Part shown: positions 8,362-13,101 of the stretch, piece after piece
Layout: each line of letters begins with the position of its first letter
How positions within the stretch are numbered: position 1 is the first letter of the stretch
NCBI GenBank assembly: GCA_016219165.1
Contig: JACRCB010000045.1
Coordinates: 1 to 13,101 of the forward strand
DNA length: 13,101 nucleotides
Direction: 5' to 3'
Source: Deltaproteobacteria bacterium
Lineage (GTDB): Bacteria > Desulfobacterota > GWC2-55-46 > DRQE01
Position numbers and translations under genes: made by a program
The notes under the pieces: model-generated
The model's input: the letters and a program-made list of their open reading frames with translations, nothing else
The model's database searches: none
What the model was told of the DNA's origin: nothing

Positions 8362-8668
8362 GATTTTTCGCAAAAGTGCAGGGATTTAACGGCATGGTGC
8401 GGCCGAAGGGGGCTGGGGCTTAAGTCAATCCATCCCCCGCTCTACTGCGCCAAACGAACCGATAAGAACGCTTAAACGAAAGGGCCGACGGGTAAAATCG
8501 CACTCATGGGTACACTTGGAATCAAAACCGGACGACTTAACAAAGGGGGCATATTGACTTTGCTGCGACAGGGGTTCCGGGGCAATACCGCACGGCGGTC
8601 AAGCCCGCCGGTTACGCTGGAGGCTTAAGGAGAAAAAATAAATCAGGATTGAGGGTGCAAGACATGGC
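8362..8668. other. Gene-free gap between psiE-like and FTR1 permease genes
   Basis: About 300 bases with no convincing gene on either strand. A 40-codon plus-strand frame from ATG 8507 has no ribosome binding site and no recognised similarity. The only clear structure is the hairpin at 8593-8610. Short direct repeats of CTTAA occur along the stretch. No T-rich terminator was found for the permease gene. Confidence 0.6.
8593..8610. repeat. Small GC-rich hairpin downstream of the FTR1 permease gene
   Basis: CGGCGG and CCGCCG form a 6-bp perfect stem around TCAAGC. It lies about 60 bases past the permease stop. No T-tract follows on the minus strand, so it is not a standard intrinsic terminator, though it could protect an mRNA 3' end. 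Confidence 0.4.
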
Positions 8669-10117
8669 TCAAGCATGTTTCTCAAGAGAGCGTTCCATGT
8701 CCCCGAAGACGTCCGAGAGGGCCGCCTCAAGTTTGCCAAGATGGTCCATAACCTCGTGGGTCTTGGAGTCTATCTCTCTCAAATGGTTCCTTATCTCCTC
8801 GACCTCTTCTCCCTCCTTTTCAGAGGAGAGTTCATGGCAGAGCATCGCGTGCTGCTTTATGTGCTCCAGTGTGCGATGGAGCCCCGATATGTCGGATGCC
8901 ACATGAGCGACCTCCCTGAACCTTTCCTCCCTCTCGATGTAGGGATTGACAAGAAGGCTGTAAACTATGGCGACGGCCATGGCGAGCAGCATGAATAACT
9001 GTATCGATAGCCCCTCCCTGCTCGGGTATATGCCAAGGGCGCCTATGGCGGGAACCCATTTTATCGGCGTAGAGGATACCCACCCCGCCTCCTGCAGTTC
9101 CAGCACCCCCTTCCCTGCGAAGGTGAAGGCGATATAGTAGAGGATTGTGCTGGTTACGGCGAAGAAAGGCGCTATCGGTATCTTGACGGCCCCATACCGG
9201 AAGGCGAAGAATATGCCCGCCAATATCAATACGCCGAGGCCGAAGCCCGACAAGATGTAGGCCGACCCTCCGCTTGAGGACGATTTAAGCGCCTGATAGA
9301 ACAGCACCGTCTCGGCGCCTTCCCTGAATACAGCCAGAAACGAGGCAAACCCCATGGTATAGACGTTATTGTTCCCAAGGGCGCCTTCGACCTTTGACCT
9401 TATATACTTCTGCCATTTGACGACTTGGACCTTGCTTATAAGCCAGTAGCTCACGTAAACGAGTACGGCCGTTGCGGCAAGGAACGTGACCCCCTCGAAG
9501 GCCGCGCTCCCGCGGGCCAATGAGGGCAGGAAGATGTAGAAAAACAGGGCGATACCAAAACTGGCGAGAAGGGCGGCCGCCCCCCCCATGTATAGGACCC
9601 TTACCTGGTCTTTTCTTCCGATCTTTATCAGGTAGGCGGAAAGGGCGCTTATGATAAGCATGGCCTCAAAGCCCTCCCTCAGGATGATTATCATGGAGTT
9701 TATGAACAAAGAGGCCGCTCCGCTCCCTTTCTCTTTTTCAAGGAGGATGACGGCGAAGTCGAGCTTATCCTTGAGTTCATCTATATCCGCCCTTATTGCG
9801 GCGGGGCTATTGCCCGAGTAGACCCCGCCTACCACCCTTACAAAAAGCGATTCAATCTCGACCATCCTCGCAGGGGAACGGGCCGCTATGGCCTCCTCAA
9901 GCCCCTCGAATCTCATATAACCGTCTTGGGCGAGGGCCTTGGCAGCCTCTTTATCGCCTGCCGTGTAGCTTCTGTATGAACTCTCAAGCTTAAGTGTTAT
10001 TTCTCTCTCTATCTCTGCGGGCGCAGGACCTTCGGCGGCTTTTGAATAAGCCATGGGAAGGAACGTCAGAATCGAGAAGACAAAGAAGACAAGAAGAAGT
10101 CTTGTGTTTTTCCGCAT
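8669..10117 (-). CDS. FTR1/EfeU-family high-affinity iron permease with N-terminal extracytoplasmic domain
   Basis: Iron transporter of the oxidase-dependent FTR1 family, in the inner membrane; 482 residues. A signal peptide covers about 1-28 (ending AYSKA), followed by a helical extracytoplasmic domain (about 30-130). The permease part has seven or so membrane segments, with both hallmark REXXE motifs: REGFE at 147-151 and REGAE at 265-269. A charged, His-rich C-terminal tail (about 395-482) looks coiled-coil and is longer than in EfeU. The start is ATG 10117, with GAGG eight bases upstream and the signal peptide directly after it; a TTG at 10141 lies inside the Fur box. A strong promoter and Fur box precede it, so expression is expected under iron limitation. 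No EfeO, EfeB or multicopper oxidase gene is next to it. Confidence 0.93.
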   Translation of the reverse strand: MRKNTRLLLVFFVFSILTFLPMAYSKAAEGPAPAEIEREITLKLESSYRSYTAGDKEAAKALAQDGYMRFEGLEEAIAARSPARMVEIESLFVRVVGGVYSGNSPAAIRADIDELKDKLDFAVILLEKEKGSGAASLFINSMIIILREGFEAMLIISALSAYLIKIGRKDQVRVLYMGGAAALLASFGIALFFYIFLPSLARGSAAFEGVTFLAATAVLVYVSYWLISKVQVVKWQKYIRSKVEGALGNNNVYTMGFASFLAVFREGAETVLFYQALKSSSSGGSAYILSGFGLGVLILAGIFFAFRYGAVKIPIAPFFAVTSTILYYIAFTFAGKGVLELQEAGWVSSTPIKWVPAIGALGIYPSREGLSIQLFMLLAMAVAIVYSLLVNPYIEREERFREVAHVASDISGLHRTLEHIKQHAMLCHELSSEKEGEEVEEIRNHLREIDSKTHEVMDHLGKLEAALSDVFGDMERSLEKHA

Positions 10118-10133
10118 AAGAATAACCTCAAAT

Positions 10134-10152
10134 GATAACAAAAATCATTTTC
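10134..10152 (-). promoter_or_regulatory. Fur box of the FTR1 permease gene
   Basis: GATAACAAAAATCATTTTC matches the 19-bp Fur consensus at 15 positions by eye. It starts 17 bases upstream of the permease ATG and lies just downstream of the -10 hexamer, over the expected transcription start, where bound Fur would block initiation. It is identical at 16 of 19 positions to the second Fur box at 10436-10454. Confidence 0.8.
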
Positions 10153-10160
10153 ATCTGGAT

Positions 10161-10189
10161 ATGATAAATCAAAAAGCCGTTTATGTCAA
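10161..10189 (-). promoter_or_regulatory. Sigma-70 type promoter of the FTR1 permease gene
   Basis: Minus strand: TTGACA (10189-10184), a 17-base spacer, then TATCAT (10166-10161). The -35 is perfect and the -10 has one mismatch. The +1 region falls in the Fur box. The -35 hexamer overlaps the final codons of the shifted feoB remnant frame. Confidence 0.8.
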
Positions 10190-10403
10190 GCCGTTTTTTC
10201 TGCTGCCGTTGACGGCGCATTTTACCCCGTTAATCCACGCGCTTCCCCTGCTTACCTCTACCGTCGTGCCGGGATAGTTCGAGACCGTCGCATACCTTCC
10301 CGTCAGGCGCGCCGGAAACAACGCTTTTCCCGGCGTTGGCGTTCCCGATGAGGACTACCTTCCTCCCGCAACCTTCCCTGTCTTCCTTTTCGTGCCGGTG
10401 CAT
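10181..10403 (-). pseudogene. feoB: Truncated, frameshifted remnant of a FeoB ferrous iron transporter GTPase
   Basis: FeoB imports ferrous iron through the inner membrane and has an N-terminal G domain. From ATG 10403 (AGGA five bases upstream) the frame gives a short charged lead and then RKVVLIGNANAGKSVV, a FeoB G1 P-loop. In the +1 frame the protein continues LTGRYATVSNYPGTTVEVSR, the very characteristic FeoB switch I/G2 region, then GSAWINGVKCAVNG, and ends at TAA 10183-10181. One extra C at the CC of GCGCCTGAC (10306-10307) explains the shift. G3 (DTPG), the rest of the G domain and all membrane segments are missing; the permease promoter follows directly. It keeps its own Fur box upstream. 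The break could be an error in the read, but the missing 3' part could not. A full feoB may exist elsewhere in the genome. Confidence 0.85.
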
Positions 10404-10435
10404 TTTCTTCCTTTCCGATAGGGGGCGGTTCTTAC

Positions 10436-10454
10436 GATAACAATTTTCATTTTC
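10436..10454 (-). promoter_or_regulatory. Fur box upstream of the feoB remnant, just after fur
   Basis: GATAACAATTTTCATTTTC (minus strand GAAAATGAAAATTGTTATC) matches the Fur consensus at 15 of 19 positions. It lies about 33 bases before the feoB remnant ATG and 20 bases past the fur stop. A possible promoter around it on the minus strand is TTGCAA, 17 bases, TATCGT, which is weak. Confidence 0.75.
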
Positions 10455-10473
10455 AATTGCAAGGGAAAAAAAT

Positions 10474-10914
10474 TCAAGCGCAGTCCCTGCAGTAGCCATA
10501 GAGTTCGAGTTTATGCCTTATCACCTCAAAGCCCATCTTCTTTGCCACGTCCTCCTGCAGTTCTTCTATCTTACGGTTATGGAACTCGTATATCTTCGAA
10601 CACCTAAGGCATATTATGTGGTCGTGGTGGCCGTCCTCAGGGACGTTTTCGTAGCGGGTCTGCCCGTCCCCGAACTGACGCGCCAGGGCGAGGCCGCTCT
10701 CGGTTAAAAGCCTCATCGTCCTGTAGACCGTGGCATAGCCTATATCGGGATTCCTTCTCCTTACCCTTCTAAGGAGTTCATCGAGGCTTACATGGGCCGT
10801 TGTCTTGAAAAACGCATCCGCTATATCGTAGCGCTGCTGGGTGGACTTGAGCCCCTTTTTTTCGAGGTAGTCGTTCAGGATGGTAATCCTGCCTGAGGTC
10901 TTTATTTCTTTCAT
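10474..10914 (-). CDS. fur: Ferric uptake regulator, Fur family transcription factor
   Basis: Metal-dependent repressor of iron uptake genes; 146 residues, normal for Fur. Winged-helix DNA-binding domain about 1-85, with the recognition helix in GYATVYRTMRLL (59-70); dimerisation and metal-binding domain after that, with HHDH at 96-99, CLRC at 102-105 and CRDC at 142-145. The two CxxC pairs would form the structural zinc site. The nearby Fur boxes favour Fur over Zur or PerR, but the family member cannot be fixed from sequence alone. The ATG at 10914 is chosen because the open frame further upstream runs into the tRNA gene. The ribosome binding site is weak (AAGG very close to the ATG). The gene begins 15 bases past the tRNA-Gly CCA with no promoter of its own in between, so it probably shares the tRNA promoter. 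Confidence 0.95.
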   Translation of the reverse strand: MKEIKTSGRITILNDYLEKKGLKSTQQRYDIADAFFKTTAHVSLDELLRRVRRRNPDIGYATVYRTMRLLTESGLALARQFGDGQTRYENVPEDGHHDHIICLRCSKIYEFHNRKIEELQEDVAKKMGFEVIRHKLELYGYCRDCA

Positions 10915-10929
10915 GGCCTTATGTAAAAA

Positions 10930-11005
10930 TGGAGCGGGAGACGGGACTCGAACCCGCGACCCCAACCTTGGCAAGGTTGTGCTCTACCAACTGAGCTACT
11001 CCCGC
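10930..11005 (-). tRNA. tRNA-Gly (anticodon GCC)
   Basis: A complete 76-base cloverleaf on the minus strand. The acceptor arms are GCGGGAG and CTCCCGC, the D arm reads GCTC-AGTTGGTA-GAGC, the anticodon stem CAACC/GGTTG encloses TTGCCAA with anticodon GCC (bases 10972-10970), and the T loop is TTCGAGT. A discriminator T and an encoded CCA end the gene. It is followed by fur after 15 bases and preceded by a good promoter. Confidence 0.98.
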
Positions 11006-11022
11006 ATGTGCAACAACCGCAG

Positions 11023-11050
11023 ATTTTATCAAAATTAAAGACCCTGTCAA
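11023..11050 (-). promoter_or_regulatory. Promoter of tRNA-Gly, probably also of fur
   Basis: Minus strand: TTGACA (11050-11045), 16 bases, then TAAAAT (11028-11023) preceded by TGA, which gives an extended -10 (TGNTAAAAT). The predicted start is about ten bases ahead of the tRNA 5' end. No other promoter is apparent before fur. Confidence 0.75.
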
Positions 11051-11071
11051 GGTTTATCGGCTGCGACCTTG

Positions 11072-11641
11072 TCATACACGGCCCGCGGCCGGGGCGCTAA
11101 AAAACCTTATAAAATAGTCTACCCCCGACCATACGGTTGCGAGAAGCGCAACCCATAACGCCATCATGCCCACCGAGTGGAAATCTATACCGAAAAAAGG
11201 ATAATGGAGGAGAAGGAAAGTTATGGCGCATATCTGGGTTACGGTCTTTGTTTTCCCCATCCATCCCGCGGGTATGGAGATACTGCTTCTTGCGGCAACG
11301 GTCCTAAGCCCCGTAACCGCCACCTCCCTCGAGACGATGAGGGCGACCATCCATGCGGGGGTTCTGCCGAGATTGATGAGCATGATAAGGGCCGTGACTA
11401 TAAGGACCTTGTCGGCAAGCGGGTCCAGGAACTTCCCTACGGCCGTTACGGTCCCTCTTTTCCTCGCGATATAACCGTCGAGCCAGTCCGTAAAACACAC
11501 GGATAGGAAAAATATCGCCGCAATAACGCCCATCACCCTGTCCGGCGTTATAAGAAGAAGTATGAGAACCGGGCTGACCACTATCCTTATGATGGAAAGG
11601 ATATTTGGCAGGTTCCACAATTCTTTCTGGAATTCCCTCAC
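11072..11641 (-). CDS. pgsA: CDP-diacylglycerol-glycerol-3-phosphate 3-phosphatidyltransferase
   Basis: Makes phosphatidylglycerol phosphate from CDP-diacylglycerol and glycerol 3-phosphate, in the inner membrane. The CDP-alcohol phosphatidyltransferase signature is complete: D52, D55-G56, A59-R60, G69, D73 and D77 at the standard spacings, in TDWLDGYIARKRGTV followed by GKFLDPLADK. The 189 residues and several hydrophobic segments fit PgsA. Related enzymes (Pss, Cls-like) share the signature; the opening LPNILSIIRI and the length favour PgsA. The start is taken as GTG 11641, one base after the stop of the lytic transglycosylase gene, so translational coupling is likely. A TTG six codons later is a possible alternative start. 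Confidence 0.92.
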   Translation of the reverse strand: MREFQKELWNLPNILSIIRIVVSPVLILLLITPDRVMGVIAAIFFLSVCFTDWLDGYIARKRGTVTAVGKFLDPLADKVLIVTALIMLINLGRTPAWMVALIVSREVAVTGLRTVAARSSISIPAGWMGKTKTVTQICAITFLLLHYPFFGIDFHSVGMMALWVALLATVWSGVDYFIRFFSAPAAGRV

Positions 11642-11642
11642 C

Positions 11643-12236
11643 TTACCGCCCAGCCTTTATGTACCTCTTATGGTAAGAGAGAACCCTTTCCACAAAGAGG
11701 CGGGTCTCTTCAAAGGGCGGTATGTCGCGGTATTTGAGTACAGCGGCCTCGCCCGCGTTATACGCGGCTGCGGCCAGCGGCATATCGTGGTCGAAGGTAT
11801 CGAGGAGATACTTAAGATACCTGACCCCCCCCTCTATGTTTTCAGCCGGGTCGTAGATGTCCCTCACGCCCCACAGCCTTGCGGTCTCCGGCATAAGCTG
11901 CATAATCCCTATCGCCCCCTTCCCCGACCTGGCGCGGTGGTTGAAATCCGACTCGGCCTTTATAATGGCCTTTACAAACTCTGCCCTCACCCCGTAACTC
12001 TTTGAAGCATTCCTGATTATTTCCTCATAAGAGGCATAAACCCGGCCCGTAGGGCGCGAAGAGTTGGTTTCCGGCATGAACCACCTGAATTTAGCCGATG
12101 TGGGGACGTTTGTAAAATGGGCAACACCGTTAGAGTCGGTGTAGTAATAAAAATCGCTTCGGGCCTCGTTTGCCTGAAAGACAACGGCTGAAACAAGGAC
12201 AACGATGATAAATAAAATGCCTTTCACCTTAACCAT
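11643..12236 (-). CDS. Lytic transglycosylase with N-terminal DUF4124 and C-terminal SLT domain
   Basis: Cleaves peptidoglycan glycan strands to anhydro-muropeptides in the periplasm. The 197 residues comprise a signal peptide (about 1-26, hydrophobic VKGILFIIVVLVSAVVF), a DUF4124-like segment (about 28-50, DFYYYTDSNGVAHFTN), and a goose-lysozyme-like SLT domain (about 68-190). The SLT domain has the catalytic Glu E95 in IIKAESDFN, then GIMQLMP at 110-116 and AYNAG at 158-162. The ATG at 12236 is chosen because GAGGG lies seven bases upstream; the ATGs at 12242 and 12269 fit worse. It is the first gene of a two-gene unit with pgsA. The substrate partner in the cell wall machinery cannot be told from sequence. 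Confidence 0.93.
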   Translation of the reverse strand: MVKVKGILFIIVVLVSAVVFQANEARSDFYYYTDSNGVAHFTNVPTSAKFRWFMPETNSSRPTGRVYASYEEIIRNASKSYGVRAEFVKAIIKAESDFNHRARSGKGAIGIMQLMPETARLWGVRDIYDPAENIEGGVRYLKYLLDTFDHDMPLAAAAYNAGEAAVLKYRDIPPFEETRLFVERVLSYHKRYIKAGR

Positions 12237-12267
12237 TCCCATTCCCTCTATTAAGAGATGCTCCAGC

Positions 12268-12273
12268 ATTATA
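12268..12273 (-). promoter_or_regulatory. -10 element of the lytic transglycosylase-pgsA promoter
   Basis: A perfect TATAAT on the minus strand, about 31 bases before the ATG. The -35 region at 17 bases (CCGGAG-like) is poor, so the promoter may depend on other factors. Confidence 0.5.
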
Positions 12274-12496
12274 CTTTAAGAATACAGGTGCTCCGGTTAA
12301 GGTCGTTTTTACCTTCGGGGCGGTTTTGGTTCAGTTCTGACACCCCTCTTCCTCAACCCGGTTTATGAAGGCGGAGAAAAATGACTACTTTAGAAACATA
12401 TATGGCAAAATATAACATTTGTAACCTCTTGTGTCAAGAGGGATCTGCATATCTACTTCTCAATATTCCGGCAAGCCCATTTTTAAAGACTGTTGC

Positions 12497-12567
12497 GCCC
12501 AGCACCACTTTGGACAGGGCTTCCTCCATAACATTCAAAGGCCAACGCGTCCAAAGTGGTGCTGGGC
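12497..12567. repeat. 19-bp perfect inverted repeat with 33-base spacer
   Basis: Left arm 12497-12515 (GCCCAGCACCACTTTGGAC) and right arm 12549-12567 (GTCCAAAGTGGTGCTGGGC) are exact reverse complements. The spacer at 12516-12548 has no obvious symmetry. As single-stranded DNA or RNA it would form a very stable hairpin. No T-tract follows on either strand, so it is not a typical terminator. It could be a small mobile-element remnant. Confidence 0.85.
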
Positions 12568-12675
12568 TTGTAACCCCTTCCTCGTGTTCACTCGCCCGCT
12601 TAAGTCGCTTCGCTCCTGACGGCCCCGCTCGCACGCCTCGCGGCGACGCGGGCTCACACCCCCTGCCTTAAGCCC

Positions 12676-12705
12676 TTGCGAAGAGGCCAAAGGCCGACGA
12701 AGCAA
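12676..12705. repeat. Small palindromic element, possible dispersed repeat
   Basis: TTGC ... GGCC-AAA-GGCC ... GCAA, an imperfect palindrome with GGCC arms at 12685-12688 and 12692-12695. The reverse strand reads GATTGCTTCGTCGG, a form I associate with dispersed intergenic repeats in many genomes; that resemblance is from memory. Confidence 0.4.
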
Positions 12706-12751
12706 TCTCGTCTTAACCCCACACCCGGGTTTCTTAGAGACAAAGCAAAGA

Positions 12752-12779
12752 TTGACAAAGATTATTCATTATCATAATC
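12752..12779 (+). promoter_or_regulatory. Promoter region of nadB with a Fur-like site
   Basis: A perfect TTGACA at 12752-12757 is followed by CATAAT at 12773-12778 (15-base spacer, short). On the minus strand 12779-12761 reads GATTATGATAATGAATAAT, which matches the Fur consensus at 14 of 19 positions as three hexamer-like units. The site would cover the spacer and -10. Both the short spacer and the lower match leave doubt. Confidence 0.5.
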
Positions 12780-12838
12780 TCTATGGAGTATTTATCACCT
12801 TTATTTAATATGTTTGTACTTGAAAAACCTAAAAAAAT

Positions 12839-13101
12839 ATGGAGATAAGAACCGACTTTTTAGTGATAGGCTCAGGCGTTGCGGGGCTTTTCTTTGCGCT
12901 CAAGGCGGCAAAGGCCGGCACCGTAGCGATTGTGACCAAGGTTGAAAAGGAAGAGTCCGCCACTTTTTACGCTCAGGGCGGCATAGCCTCGGTATTGGGT
13001 AAAGAGGACTCTTTCGAGTCCCACATGAAGGACACCATCGAAGCCGGGGCGGGCCTCTCGAACCCCGAGGTCGTTGAGATGGTTGTGAGGGACGGCCCCG
13101 A
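12839..13101 (+). CDS. nadB: L-aspartate oxidase, partial (N-terminal 87 residues; runs off right edge)
   Basis: FAD-dependent oxidation of L-aspartate to iminoaspartate, the first step of de novo NAD synthesis, with NadA as the next enzyme. Visible are the dinucleotide-binding fold FLVIGSGVAGLFFALKAA (7-24), the conserved YAQGGIASVL block near residues 44-53, and HMKDTIEAGAGLSNPEVVEMV. This order is typical of NadB rather than of succinate dehydrogenase SdhA/FrdA, which is related. The ATG at 12839 opens the frame right before the FAD motif but lacks a clear Shine-Dalgarno. It is the only plus-strand gene in the window, divergent from the lytic transglycosylase gene. Confidence 0.9.
   Translation, partial: MEIRTDFLVIGSGVAGLFFALKAAKAGTVAIVTKVEKEESATFYAQGGIASVLGKEDSFESHMKDTIEAGAGLSNPEVVEMVVRDGP

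Larger units (their letters stand above)
12274..12751. other. Gene-poor divergent gap between the lytic transglycosylase gene and nadB
   Basis: Nearly 500 bases without a gene I can defend. Short open frames cross it on both strands (plus from ATG 12381; minus, 12634-12434) but run through the inverted repeat and show no recognised family. The left half is AT-rich, and the part from about 12590 to 12720 is strongly GC-rich with small palindromes, so the composition changes abruptly. It looks like repeat or insertion remnants. Confidence 0.5.

Noticed and set aside
10404..10499. Upstream extension of the feoB remnant frame into fur
   Set aside because: It overlaps the fur end and the Fur box, and the ATG at 10403 has its own ribosome binding site and FeoB-like start.
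10914..10974. Longer N-terminus for Fur
   Set aside because: The extra codons are the antisense-free read of the tRNA-Gly 3' half; Fur proteins start near the ATG at 10914.
12434..12634. 66-codon minus-strand frame in the same region
   Set aside because: It lies across the inverted repeat, lacks a ribosome binding site and resembles no protein I know.
12381..12671. 96-codon plus-strand frame with GGAG near its ATG
   Set aside because: It crosses both arms of the inverted repeat and the GC-rich repeat DNA, and I recognise no family in it.
1..13101. CRISPR array, prophage, integrase or rRNA
   Set aside because: No regularly spaced repeats, phage genes, recombinase genes or rRNA sequence were seen.

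Overview
The window is bacterial, of moderate to high GC, and nearly all genes lie on the minus strand. Codon use is rich in ATA and AGG. The gene content (a phenylalanine branch cluster, dnaE-accA, Fur-controlled iron uptake, tRNA-Gly/fur, slt-pgsA, nadB) fits a Gram-negative anaerobe-like lineage such as Desulfobacterota or Nitrospirota. That placement is an inference and not firm.

Layout, left to right. (1) 1-2984, minus: an aromatic amino acid operon reading chorismate mutase fragment, prephenate dehydratase (pheA), hisC-type aminotransferase, DAHP synthase (cut by the left edge). (2) 3168-7749, minus: dnaE followed by accA, a pairing seen in many bacteria. (3) 7832-8320, minus: a PsiE-family membrane protein with an extended -10 promoter. 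(4) 8669-11005, minus: an iron block made of tRNA-Gly(GCC), fur, a Fur box, a broken feoB remnant, then a strong promoter overlapped by a second Fur box driving an FTR1-type iron permease. (5) 11072-12236, minus: a DUF4124/SLT lytic transglycosylase and a PgsA-type phosphatidyltransferase, one base apart. (6) 12274-12838: a gene-poor stretch with a 19-bp perfect inverted repeat, palindromic repeat-like DNA and a promoter with a Fur-like site. (7) 12839-13101, plus: the start of nadB.

Two things stand out. First, chorismate mutase and prephenate dehydratase are in one reading frame, split only by a single TAG codon. The 19 codons between the TAG and the pheA ATG still encode the third helix of an AroQ chorismate mutase. 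A P-protein has therefore been split, or the codon is read through, or the base is an error. Second, between fur and the FTR1 gene lies the first part of a FeoB GTPase. Its P-loop and G2 region are still legible, but it has a +1 frameshift and no remaining 3' part. It keeps its Shine-Dalgarno sequence and a good Fur box. This looks like loss of a ferrous iron transporter beside a working Fur-controlled FTR1 permease.
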